Source: Choristocarpus tenellus KU-1152
Lineage: Eukaryota; Phaeophyceae
Assembly (NCBI GenBank): GCA_964200185.2
Contig: CAXNAD020000107.1
Coordinates: forward strand, 1 to 29,550
Reading direction: 5' to 3'
Length of the DNA: 29,550 nt
In this document: positions 18,401-22,001 of the stretch, piece after piece
Numbering within the stretch: the first letter of the stretch is position 1
Layout: each line of letters opens with the position of its first letter
Notes under the pieces: model-generated
What the model was told of the DNA's origin: nothing
The model's input: only the letters and a program-made list of their open reading frames with translations
Database searches by the model: none
Translations under genes and position numbers: made by a program

Positions 18401-18931
18401 TGTATAGCATTTATTGTTGATTTCATTACCATAATTGAAGGTGTTACGTCACAGTTACCATGAATTTTCAACTACATGGACCAAGAGAGGCTCAATACCC
18501 TAAGGATGGGGGGGGAAGTTCTCCATGTAGTAATATTAATAATGAGCAAGTCACATCGGGGATAACCAAACGGGAAAGGGGCAAGGTTGGGGTTTGGATT
18601 AATAATGTTTAACACCAATATAACAGTTTTATTACATTGTACCACTAAGATGCCTTGGCCTGCAACCTCCTTTGCCCCCTAAATCTCACTCATGACGCCT
18701 GTCACATGTAAAGCTGTTGTGTTCAAAGCAGACTGCCTTGCCATGCATATACCTACACTGCAATCTACCCACAACCACATTGTAAAGGTGCAATTCATGC
18801 CAATCAACAATGTACGCTATAAGAGCCGGTTCTGCTTCAACGTCAGAGGAGGCGAGGGGGTAGAGGTTGTGCTCGAGGGCTGTGGGACTCATGAGGAGAA
18901 CGGGCGTCTTGAAAAACCTCCAAGGGTATAA
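275..18931 (+). CDS. HYDIN: HYDIN-like ciliary central-pair protein, multi-exon gene, 3' part
   Basis: This is the span of a giant gene read from spliced exons; individual exons are listed separately. HYDIN family proteins are about 5,000 residues long, carry many ASH/MSP (immunoglobulin-like) domains and build a projection on the C2 microtubule of the axonemal central pair in motile cilia. Seen here: successive exons join in phase and give repeated beta-strand motifs typical of the family, ending with SRFCFNVRGG and VVLEGCGTHEE. The order matches consecutive ASH domains separated by polar linkers. About 1,180 residues can be placed, so the window holds roughly the last quarter to third of the protein, and the start lies upstream of position 1. 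Related ASH proteins (CFAP47, CFAP65, DLEC1) are the main alternatives. I prefer HYDIN because of the closing block and the conserved G-V-A-F...L-x-P-W-G and D-D-P-x-V-F-x-F blocks. The family assignment rests on recalled motifs, not on a search. Confidence 0.75.
852..941 (+). CDS. HYDIN: HYDIN-like exon, ASH strand with F-x-W...F-S-P-x-E-G
   Basis: The open frame runs from an AG at 850-851 (or 861-862) to the donor GAG|GTGGGT at 942. The peptide includes RFRWERPGG and FDMKFSPAEGILHGKE, the pattern (A-R-F-x-W, then F-x-I-x-P-x-x-G-x-I-x-x-G) that opens the second half of an ASH domain in HYDIN-type proteins. It ends in phase 0 and joins in frame to the exon at 1822. Confidence 0.65.
942..1821 (+). 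other. Intron of the HYDIN-like gene
   Basis: The stretch of 880 bp between two in-phase exons shows no further exon that I can support. A pyrimidine-rich tract at about 1480-1660 gives a spurious open frame. No repeat of the A-D families was seen. Confidence 0.5.
1822..1941 (+). CDS. HYDIN: HYDIN-like exon, end of ASH domain
   Basis: The frame is open from an AG at 1820-1821 to the donor AAG|GTTTGT at 1942 (phase 0 at both ends). The peptide includes VMLSYTAVLPGPVEE and CRVYGMALPLGFILRG. This is the usual closing half of an ASH domain: a V-x-L/F-x-x-x-x-x-P-G strand followed by G-x-A-x-P-L-x-F-x-L-x-G. The acceptor has a weak pyrimidine tract, so its exact position is less certain than the donor. 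Confidence 0.65.
2124..2293 (+). CDS. HYDIN: HYDIN-like exon, domain start plus Pro-rich linker
   Basis: The exon starts after the acceptor CCCCCTCAG at 2115-2123. It follows the previous exon in phase 0 (...RGFNK then GVTLSFQLLEG). The middle is proline-rich (residues about 11-40, with a D-P-P-D-P-P run) and looks like a linker. The donor GTATGT at 2294 leaves two bases, which does not match the phase-0 acceptor at 2541. Either a small exon lies between them or the donor is elsewhere (for example GTGATC after SLG). Confidence 0.55.
2541..2627 (+). CDS. HYDIN: HYDIN-like exon with N-L-S-A-I-P-S-P-F strand
   Basis: The exon lies between a strong acceptor (pyrimidine-rich, CCCAACAG at 2533-2540) and the donor GAG|GTACGA at 2628. 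The peptide includes RFCIQNLSAIPSPFTIE, very close to the N-x-S-x-I-P-x-P-F strand that recurs in HYDIN-type ASH domains. It is phase 0 at both ends. The upstream sequence is open in the same frame but pyrimidine-rich, so I read it as intron. Confidence 0.7.
2864..3031 (+). CDS. Candidate linker exon(s), frame uncertain
   Basis: Two overlapping forward frames are open in this stretch. One (2864-3031) gives an acidic segment containing LLQTDEEVWKLSLPKEAAG. The other, starting with an ATG at 2850, runs to 3164 and gives a basic segment with KKRKGSSHSSR. The position after the 2541 exon suggests that part of one frame is a HYDIN linker. No splice borders were convincing enough to choose. Confidence 0.3.
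3395..3613 (+). CDS. Candidate linker exon
   Basis: The frame of 72 codons is rich in Ser, Lys and Pro and contains SIAMSRSKKRSGK. It lies on the gene's strand between recognised exons and could encode a basic linker. A possible donor (AAG|GTTGCT) falls inside it near 3568. There is no domain match. Confidence 0.3.
   Translation: MKNLRAQKIESVDCPRSAPTPHYSNPVGDMFDISSHDAYLTDGLVSIAMSRSKKRSGKVAGYLSAGGPKMTK
3643..3861 (+). CDS. HYDIN: Candidate HYDIN-like helical linker exon
   Basis: The open frame ends with LLARHPLGIIAKGVQAQHYK followed by a Lys/Gln-rich helix. In HYDIN-type proteins a charged helical segment of this kind precedes the G-x-x-F-x-V-x-P-x-x-G block, which is the next block downstream here (exon at 4625). 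The borders are not resolved and the final codons before the TGA are probably intronic. Confidence 0.35.
   Translation: MTSLWNLSQTITQNELQGATTSLEVQYFVQNVHTIDASIAILLARHPLGIIAKGVQAQHYKKLQQQQKHFSY
4142..4308 (+). CDS. HYDIN: HYDIN-like exon, charged linker
   Basis: The frame runs through TPYLTLCTVIPPKYC, DDLHETTDVFFSMDGRERTR and EQREDLFVLKD to the donor G|GTATGT at 4309. It leaves one base, which joins in phase to the next exon and gives ...FVLKDEHGVAFLVEP. The start is one of two AGs (4140-4141, or 4110-4111 after CCTTCAG). The phase match and the continuous reading into a recognised block support it. An antisense frame at 4121-4363 is a shadow. Confidence 0.6.
4625..4756 (+). CDS. HYDIN: HYDIN-like exon, G-V-A-F...L-A-P-W-G block
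   Basis: The acceptor is GATCTGCAG and the donor G|GTGAGT at 4757 fits the consensus exactly. The peptide includes GVAFLVEPSMGTLAPWG followed by VTITAYNDTPGVYKDIV. This is one of the most characteristic blocks of HYDIN-type proteins: G-x-x-F-x-V-x-P-x-x-G-x-L-x-P-W, then a strand with A-Y-N-D-x-P-G-x-Y-x-D. It is phase 1 on both sides. Confidence 0.8.
5069..5104. repeat. Perfect 18-bp tandem duplication
   Basis: TGTTCTCATAATACTTTA occurs twice head to tail with no change, in an intron of the HYDIN-like gene. Confidence 0.9.
5384..5541 (+). CDS. HYDIN: HYDIN-like exon, V-K-G-S-P-L-x-L and L-L-S-F-G-x-V-F blocks
   Basis: The acceptor CTATCCTCAG at 5374-5383 joins the previous exon in phase 1. 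The peptide includes LPLNWTVKGSPLSLK and PLLSFGQVFVNGGKSTRVIK, the end of one ASH domain and the start of the next (L-x-F-G-x-V is the first strand motif). The donor appears to be GCAAGA after AAG at 5539-5541, a GC-AG intron. The next exon continues the strand in phase 0 as VKNDGTLPALLTW. Frames that read further run into repeat sequence. Confidence 0.8.
5559..5746. repeat. 188-bp direct repeat, left copy
   Basis: It matches 6022-6209 co-linearly with many substitutions. It starts AGGCATCAACATTGGGT against AGGCATCAATATCGGGT and ends ATCATTCCAGCTCACTAC against ATCGTTCCAGCTCAGCAC, then AGTGAC in both. It begins 18 bp into the GC-AG intron. Confidence 0.65.
5761..6018. mobile_element. MITE family A, copy A1
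   Basis: The left end is CAAACTACCTTGGAGGGTAG and the right end ACCCTCTAAGATACTTTCAC. The subterminal CCCATTTGGGGG and CCCCAAATGGACAAAC motifs face inward. The interior matches A3 (26574-26817) co-linearly and A2 (17089-17330) inverted. It is about 250 bp, noncoding, inside the GC-AG intron. Confidence 0.85.
6022..6209. repeat. 188-bp direct repeat, right copy
   Basis: This is the partner of 5559-5746, in the same orientation and of the same length. The pair encloses MITE A1 with only a few bases on either side. Confidence 0.65.
6574..6663 (+). CDS. HYDIN: HYDIN-like exon, V-K-N-D-G strand
   Basis: The acceptor is CCTCAAACAG and the donor AAG|GTTTCT at 6664, with phase 0 at both ends. The peptide VKNDGTLPALLTWSM is the (V/L)-x-N-x-G-x-x-x-A-x-x-x-W strand that follows L-x-F-G-x-V-x-x-N-x-x-x-x-R in HYDIN-type domains. 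It directly continues the exon ending VIK at 5541. Confidence 0.75.
6664..8089 (+). other. Long intron carrying MITE B2 and the assembly gap
   Basis: The stretch of 1,426 bp separates two exons that join in phase 0. It contains MITE B2 (7314-7416) with the run of ten Ns. A 140-codon frame that crosses the Ns is not a gene. No other exon is supported. Confidence 0.55.
7314..7416. mobile_element. MITE family B, copy B2, with assembly gap inside
   Basis: The left end is GGCTCAAAGTATCTGGGGG plus the subterminal GTCCATTTGGGG. The right end is CCCCCCTCCCAGATACTTTG. Ten Ns lie between them (7383-7392). Compared with full copies of about 176-181 bp, roughly 70-80 bp are missing, so the ten Ns are a placeholder. 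TCTAGGC is repeated on both sides (7310-7316 and 7417-7423), a likely target duplication. Orientation is opposite to B1 and B3. Confidence 0.85.
8090..8227 (+). CDS. HYDIN: HYDIN-like exon, S-P-F-I-I-E-P block
   Basis: The exon runs from the acceptor TTTCCCTCAAG at 8079-8089 to GTAAAC at 8228 (or GTTCGA at 8222). It encodes VGVAYKEPESFQSPFIIEP then EASFKVR. The S-P-F-x-I-E-P motif followed by a F-K-V-x strand matches the middle of an ASH domain and leads into the next exon in phase 0. Confidence 0.7.
8536..8597 (+). CDS. HYDIN: HYDIN-like exon, ASH domain end
   Basis: The acceptor is CGGTGCAG at 8528-8535. The peptide VILPEHLKGTMAARLIADAT continues the previous exon (...FKVR). The pattern F-x-V-x-x-x-P-x-x-x-G-x-x-x-A-x-L-x-A-D-A closes an ASH domain. 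The donor is uncertain: GTTGCC after 8597 or GTGCAG after 8651 both leave two bases, which suits the T at 8861. If the second is used, 18 more residues are included. Confidence 0.6.
8861..9030 (+). CDS. HYDIN: HYDIN-like exon, linker with L-S-I and N-S-F-K motifs
   Basis: The exon starts after CAACAGAG (or two bases earlier) and ends at the donor CAG|GTCTCA at 9031. The peptide includes LSYFELEVVLSIHTK and QLTLNSFKLATTS. HYDIN-type proteins have an L-x-x-x-x-x-x-x-L-x-I strand and then an N-x-F-K segment after the A-D-A motif, as found here. It leaves one base. The next exon of this domain was not found. Confidence 0.55.
9031..10598 (+). other. Stretch with no confident exon
   Basis: At least one exon carrying the middle of an ASH domain is expected here, because the exon ending at 9030 breaks off inside the fold. 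I could not identify it. Ser/Pro-rich open frames at 10325-10500 could be a linker, but two frames compete. The 126-codon antisense frame at 9545-9925 shows no recognisable motif. Confidence 0.35.
10599..10907 (+). CDS. HYDIN-like linker exon with Gly-rich run
   Basis: The acceptor is very good: a long pyrimidine tract ending CCTACCAG at 10591-10598. The frame stays open for 103 codons to a donor AAG|GTGCAC. The peptide begins FWYQAISTLTSAIDK, has an acidic/Gly-rich centre (a run of five Gly near residue 48) and ends with a Lys-rich segment. It has no ASH motif, so I read it as an inter-domain linker of the same gene because of strand and position. Confidence 0.5.
11099..11186 (+). CDS. Candidate short exon
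   Basis: It follows the acceptor TGTTGTTACAG. Only one frame is open (DMFNRRLDSNSPPPYLVESQ, then a Lys-rich end) and a possible donor is GTATTT after 11186. It lies on the gene's strand just before MITE B3. There is no recognisable motif. Confidence 0.35.
11226..11406. mobile_element. MITE family B, copy B3, complete
   Basis: It runs from CAGATTATCTGGG to CCAGATACTTTGAGCC and is flanked by an exact 8-bp direct repeat TTTTGACC (11218-11225 and 11407-11414). The subterminal CCCCAAATGGACAGC is present near the right end. The length is about 181 bp and there is no coding capacity. It lies inside the HYDIN-like gene between candidate exons. Confidence 0.85.
11467..11553 (+). CDS. Candidate short exon downstream of MITE B3
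   Basis: An open frame after an AG near 11460 encodes VIAEALQPPQEQPLLQKVVC and ends before a TAG at 11577. It looks like a soluble helical/Pro-Gln segment and is on the gene's strand. The borders are tentative. Confidence 0.25.
12097..12250 (+). CDS. Candidate linker exon
   Basis: The open frame includes LSQLPLSDSFAYGPVTRAQL and NAFASRLHQW. It looks like coding sequence with a helical character. It lies between recognised exons on the + strand, with possible acceptor AAATCTGCCAAG and donor GTAAAA near 12250. No family motif was recognised. Confidence 0.35.
12581..12832 (+). CDS. HYDIN-like gene exon, charged linker
   Basis: The acceptor has a long pyrimidine tract ending CAACTTCAG at 12572-12580. 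The frame is open for 84 codons and includes KQFIKFEVWSTHAQRAAAWI followed by a basic helix. The possible donors are GTATGC (12819) and, in AAG/CAG context, GCAAGA at 12833, which would be a second GC-AG intron. There is no ASH motif, so it is assigned by strand and position only. Frames in the next 200 bp are purine-rich and probably not coding. Confidence 0.45.
13687..14271 (+). CDS. HYDIN: HYDIN-like exon: ASH domain split by a low-complexity insert
   Basis: This is the largest exon in the window. It opens with VSLCNPLTIPVAFSVE (the L-x-N-P-x-x-I-P-V-x-F strand) and FVLASTPHPEG. About 115 residues rich in Ser, Gly, Gln, Asn and Glu follow. The fold then resumes with GFTLLPGHNLALDLIFYPW. 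The two parts are adjacent strands of one ASH domain, so the middle is an insertion in a loop. The donor GAG|GTAGGT at 14272 is phase 0 and joins the exon at 15094. The reading frame is also open upstream to the ATG at 13654, so the exon may start there instead. Confidence 0.7.
14272..15093 (+). other. Intron of the HYDIN-like gene
   Basis: The stretch of 822 bp between two exons that join in phase 0 shows neither a repeat of families A-D nor a further exon. Confidence 0.55.
15094..15183 (+). CDS. HYDIN: HYDIN-like exon, E-G-E-L-R-I-H-F-T-T-G-H block
   Basis: The acceptor is very strong (TTCTTTTTCTTCAG) and so is the donor GAG|GTGAGG at 15184, with phase 0 on both sides. The peptide contains EGELRIHFTTGHSQSFHLRG. 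E-G-x-L-x-I-x-F-x-x-G-H-x-Q-x-x-x-L-R-G-E is a hallmark domain end in HYDIN-type proteins. Confidence 0.8.
15272..15288. repeat. Short TTAGGG run
   Basis: The segment is GGGTTAGGGTTAGGG. Similar shorter runs are at about 7642-7653 and 17509-17520. It matches the common eukaryotic telomere unit but is far too short for a telomere. Confidence 0.7.
15351..15406 (+). CDS. HYDIN: HYDIN-like short exon
   Basis: The exon lies between the acceptor TGTCCATGTACAG and the donor AG|GTATGT at 15407. It begins in phase 0 directly after the L-R-G-E motif and encodes SYVGSPTCRFEQIQDFNLR. It leaves two bases, which does not match the next recognised exon start (needs one), so a small exon or an alternative donor is probably missing. 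Confidence 0.5.
15753..15851 (+). CDS. HYDIN: HYDIN-like exon, L-K-N-T-T strand
   Basis: The frame reads VHLKNTTAFEPGLYHRL and then a Leu/Val-rich segment to the donor CCAG|GTAAGA at 15852, which is excellent. V-x-L-K-N-T-T is the second-strand motif of an ASH domain. It leaves one base, matching the next exon at 16456. The start is uncertain. An antisense frame of 117 codons at 15397-15750 is not supported. Confidence 0.6.
15970..16210. repeat. Dispersed repeat D, copy 1
   Basis: It shares a co-linear, diverged match with 24350-24606, including a TACCCAG start, the stretch TTAAGAGCACTGATTTCT against TTGAGAGCATTGATTTCT, and a shared CATCCTCGAAATGCAACTCT-like segment. It lies inside an intron of the HYDIN-like gene. 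No coding frame or terminal structure was seen. Confidence 0.55.
16398..16438. repeat. CA-rich microsatellite
   Basis: Alternating CA with interspersed TA (ACACACATACAC pattern) for about 40 bp, a few bases upstream of the acceptor of the exon at 16456. Confidence 0.9.
16456..16859 (+). CDS. HYDIN: HYDIN-like exon, N-P-T...W and D-D-P-x-V-F-x-F blocks
   Basis: The exon starts after GGTAG at 16451-16455, so that the single leftover G of the previous exon completes a Val codon. It ends at the donor CAG|GTAAGA at 16860. The peptide includes FFLANPTVVDAEWSL and DDPSVFVFKEVRGTIRG. In HYDIN an N-P-T-x-x-x-A-x-W strand is followed by a D-D-P-x-x-F-x-F-x-x-x-x-G segment. The spacing here is consistent and the end (LPEDVNRLQ) leads into the next exon in phase 0. 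Confidence 0.75.
16860..17704 (+). other. Intron carrying MITE A2
   Basis: The intron of 845 bp contains MITE A2 at 17089-17330 and a short TTAGGG run at about 17509-17520. Frames at 17346-17549 are not supported. Confidence 0.55.
17089..17330. mobile_element. MITE family A, copy A2 (inverted)
   Basis: It starts TTGAGTGAAAGTATCTC and ends with TTTCACTCAA, giving a perfect 10-bp terminal inverted repeat TTGAGTGAAA. The GTATCTTAGAGGG core and the GTCCATTTGGGG motif lie inside. Its interior is the reverse complement of A1 and A3. The length is 242 bp, and it lies in a HYDIN-like intron. Confidence 0.85.
17705..17932 (+). CDS. HYDIN: HYDIN-like exon, linker to last strand
   Basis: The exon lies between the acceptor TTCATTCAATCAG and the donor CAA|GTAAGA at 17933, phase 0 at both ends and open throughout. 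The centre is a charged Gly/Glu/Arg linker (residues about 25-50). The end, EEGRSVPYPLQ, runs directly into VQFMP of the last exon, as expected for P-x-P-L-x-V-x-F-x-P in a final ASH domain. Confidence 0.65.
17933..18787 (+). other. Intron of the HYDIN-like gene
   Basis: The stretch of 855 bp separates two exons joined in phase 0. The last 96 bp are open in the frame of the final exon, so the acceptor could lie earlier. No repeat was recognised. Confidence 0.5.
18788..18931 (+). CDS. HYDIN: HYDIN-like last exon with S-R-F-x-F and L-E-G-x-G-T-x-E-E
   Basis: The exon follows ATTGTAAAG and encodes VQFMPINNVRYKSRFCFNV, RGGEGVEVVLEGCGTHEE and a short Lys/Pro tail before TAA at 18929-18931. The F-x-P-x-x-N-x-x-Y-x-S-R-F-x-F...L-x-G-x-G-T-x-E-E pattern is the most HYDIN-specific block in the window. 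I take the TAA as the true stop, but the last codons (AGG|GTATAA) also form a possible donor, so the gene might continue. The 217-codon frame on the opposite strand (18686-19339) is a shadow. Confidence 0.8.
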   Translation: MQFMPINNVRYKSRFCFNVRGGEGVEVVLEGCGTHEENGRLEKPPRV

Positions 18932-19493
18932 ATATGCTGTGCTCCAGACAATTTCACTGTACTCTTCAGCGAGTAGAAAGGAATGAGGGCCACAATTTCG
19001 TGGTGAAGATGTTTCTTTTGTGTTAGGAAGGATGGTCGCTGGGGAAGACGTTGGGGAGATAGGTTGGATCTCATAGGGACAAGATAAGGTGTGGGAATAG
19101 AATGAAAACAGTTCAAATACGATACTAAAGGAGAGCACATGCAACTTGGAGTGGTGGTGAACCGCAAGGAGATTCCCATTCCGCAAAATCAATCTACCTG
19201 AAACCGCAGCCTGGATCCTGTGCACACATTTCTCGAAAACCCAAAACATTGTTGCAGCTGACATCGGATTAGATCTTCTTTGATGTGTGTAGCGTGCACT
19301 ATAGCTACTTCGGTCACTGAGTTGAATTGCAGGTGCCAACTATGAGTGCATATGGACGTTTTTTTTGCTTGTATCTCCTCTCGAGTCAACACTAACCATT
19401 TCAACAAGCCAGTGCATGATGAAGTCAAAAGCAATGCAGCCGTAAGCGTGATTGCCAACATTGACATACTACAAAAAAGACCCATAGTTACTA
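18932..19493. other. Sequence downstream of the HYDIN-like stop
   Basis: It probably includes the 3' untranslated region. Open frames on the minus strand here overlap the last exon or are short and lack motifs. No clear polyadenylation signal stood out close to the stop. Confidence 0.4.
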
Positions 19494-19670
19494 GGTCAAA
19501 GTATCTGGGGGGGGGTGTCGGCGTCCGTTTTTCGCCCTTTTTTCGATTTGCACTTTTTTGGTATGATTTGGTCGCACGTGTCGGGTTTGAAATGTCAGCC
19601 AAAAAAAGAGTTGTTTGACCGAAATGGACGCCCCCTCACAAACCACCCCCCACCCCCAGATACTTTGACC
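19494..19670. mobile_element. MITE family B, diverged copy B4
   Basis: It has long inverted ends: GGTCAAAGTATCTGGGGG at the left and CCCCCAGATACTTTGACC at the right. Inside these a GGCGTCCGTTTTTCG arm faces CGAAATGGACGCCC. The middle differs from B1/B3, so it is a subfamily. It abuts element C directly. Confidence 0.85.
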
Positions 19671-19937
19671 CTACTTAGAGGGGGAAATGTTTAGCCCAGG
19701 TTGTCTATTCGGGGCTTGATGGGGTGTTGTATGATACTCTAGTTTGGTACCCGTTTTGCAGGTGAGTTTCCTGTGGCTTCAGTTCAGACAGGGGGGTAGA
19801 AAAGAAATGTGCATTCAGATGAAGGAAATTGTCCTTACATCCGATGCGTTCACTCAGATGACATGAAAACCAATACAAGTGAACACAGGCCCCGAATAGA
19901 AGCCCGACCCCACCCCCCCTCTAGGATACTATGGACC
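19667..19937. mobile_element. MITE family C
   Basis: The left end GACCCTACTTAGAGGGGG and the right end CCCCCTCTAGGATACTATGG form imperfect inverted repeats. An inner pair, GTCTATTCGGGGCTT and GGCCCCGAATAGAAGC, faces inward. It shares GACC with the end of B4. It is about 270 bp and noncoding. The terminal and subterminal motifs resemble families A and B. Confidence 0.75.
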
Positions 19938-20827
19938 TAAGTGCTGAGAGAAAAATCCTCTCAACTTCCTTTATCGTGAGAAACCAATGAGTAACATGCT
20001 TCTCTAGTTCTCTTTTAGCCTTATATGTTAAGTGTAGTTTGGAACATGGGTGTGGTACTTTATTCTGCACAGATGAACACAGATCTAGACCGCCATACAT
20101 GAATAAAATTGTTCCAGCATGAGTACTGTAGATTTTTGCAAGGAAAAAAATGCTACAAAGGTAAGCAGCAACCTACAGGAACCCCTCAGTAATATCTCCA
20201 TTAGGAAGAGCTTCTGCTCTTGACCTTATTATCACTCCCTATTGTTTCATTGCATTCACCATCATATGAAGCGCAATATTCCACCATTTGTGTTTTGATC
20301 CAAAATCTGCTGTACTCTACAAGCTTGTTGACGTATCAATATTGCAGCATTTAACAAAGAATATAGAGTTGAGTCCAAATAAATACAATATGCTGTCAAA
20401 ACCAAGGAGGAACACACTACCTGCAAGATTTACGATGTAAAGCTTTATCGACTTGAAAAACAAAATAAATTCAATCAAACTTTAGGCGCACAAAGCATAA
20501 CACTCCAAAATATCCACAGGTCCCAACAGGCAGATCCGAGGTCAAGAATGCGTAGTGAGTTGTGGGTGGTGACACCTTGAAATGAATGTATCGTTCTGCG
20601 ACCTCTGACACATTCAGTCACATTTCTGTTCGTATCTGTGATAAACAACTAAAAAAATTGAAGCCGATTGAACTGCGTAGTTCATAACACTAGAAATTCA
20701 ATCTTTTTATGGTTGGTATCCCTTGCTTTGAGTGGGAAAATCTAGGTAGGGGAAGTCCTATCCTTTTTTAATTAATATTAAAAAAACTGTGTTTTCCCCA
20801 AATATAGGATGAATAAGTGGTTGGCGT
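19938..20827. other. Stretch without recognised features
   Basis: AT-rich sequence with many short homopolymer runs. No open frame above 60 codons and no repeat of families A-D was seen. Confidence 0.5.
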
Positions 20828-20940
20828 CTATAAAGAACGTTTGCACCCTTCCAATCTGGTAGACCTATAATGGATCAACTCTGCGAGTCGCCTCAATAAT
20901 ATGGTTTCAAGACCCACCCTTGCTACAATAGTTGGAGCTT

Positions 20941-21171
20941 TTACTCCTTTCCCTCGGCAAAGACTGTACAGCCCCCCCCTGTGCCTTTCTTCTTCGTGCT
21001 GTTCGTCCAATGTGACTGTGTAGGGACGGATGCTCTCCTTCTTCTCATATTACTCCAGCAAAGCCCAAACGTGTTTCCCAGGAACCCCACCCCGCTAATC
21101 CTCACCTCCTCAACCTGCTGGAGCGCAGGGGCTCTACAAACTAGTAGATCTTCCTCTTTCGTCCCCAGCAC
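20941..21171 (-). CDS. Unassigned open frame
   Basis: A minus-strand frame of 76 codons begins with an acidic segment (TKEEDLLVCRAPALQQVEE) directly before a GTGAGG, which would be a good donor on the minus strand. The rest is basic and low in motifs. The plus strand is also open here (hydrophobic, 83 codons). Function unknown. Confidence 0.2.
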   Translation of the reverse strand: MLGTKEEDLLVCRAPALQQVEEVRISGVGFLGNTFGLCWSNMRRRRASVPTQSHWTNSTKKKGTGGGCTVFAEGKE

Positions 21172-21535
21172 AGTCCCCTACTTGATACTCACACACATAA
21201 TTGTGCCCTGCAGTACTCCATCCTCGCAATAGAAAGTTGACAGTAGCCCATTATGGTTTAGTTCAGTAGGACACCGCAGGAGTACATACATGGATTATCA
21301 GTCGAGAGCATTGTCGAACAATTTGCCTGAGTCCGTGTAATTCTGTCGGCAAAGCAAAAAGAAGTTACACAAGTTGAGGTGCAAGGATCAAGCATACAAG
21401 AGGGAGTTGGTAGGGATACCCAGGAGAGAAGTGAAAGAGCATCTTCGCCATTTTGGTCTAGTAAACAGACACTAGCACAGTGAAACAAGTAGAGCTCAGA
21501 CCTCACTCCCAGTTCAGTCTAGGTGGTTGTATTGG

Positions 21536-21745
21536 TTAGAATATTGATCCTGCACCTCTGACGGCCAACATTTTCCACGCATTAGTAGGTCCAATGAAGG
21601 AAAAATCCCATGCGCCCACGTAGACCTTGAACAAGACCCTTACGTTGTCCATCTTGAGTGACATGATTTGATTGCAAAGGTGTTCTGCGTCGGGACAATT
21701 GCCTGTAAGTCCTACTTTCTGGCACCTTGAGAGGGACCTCATCAT
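21536..21745 (-). CDS. Unassigned open frame
   Basis: A minus-strand frame of 69 codons contains NCPDAEHLCNQIMSLKMDNV and AWDFSFIGPTNAWKML. Its composition looks protein-like, but a second minus-strand frame over the same bases (21582-22001, 139 codons) is open too. There is no recognised family and no clear splice borders. It could be an exon of a gene converging on the HYDIN-like gene, or chance. Confidence 0.2.
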   Translation of the reverse strand: MMRSLSRCQKVGLTGNCPDAEHLCNQIMSLKMDNVRVLFKVYVGAWDFSFIGPTNAWKMLAVRGAGSIF

Positions 21746-22001
21746 AATGGGAACGATTGTGGCAAAGAGGCGAACAGTGCTGTACTGATATCAAACTTTG
21801 TTTGTCATGGGTACTGTGTACAACCCAAACCAAATATCCACAATAGATATACTCGTCTGCCCGGTGTGTGTCACCTAGTGCAAGGAAAGGCAAGCACCGT
21901 ACTAGTGTAATGATTTTGTTCACAGCAGCATGATGTCTGGATGGTGAAGACCTCCACTTCCTACAACAACATGCGTAGACAAAAAACCGTGGTAATCCCA
22001 T

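Noticed and set aside
18686-19339. 217-codon minus-strand open frame
   Set aside because: It lies antisense to the best-supported HYDIN-like exon (18788-18931), has no recognisable motif, and is best explained as a shadow plus chance.
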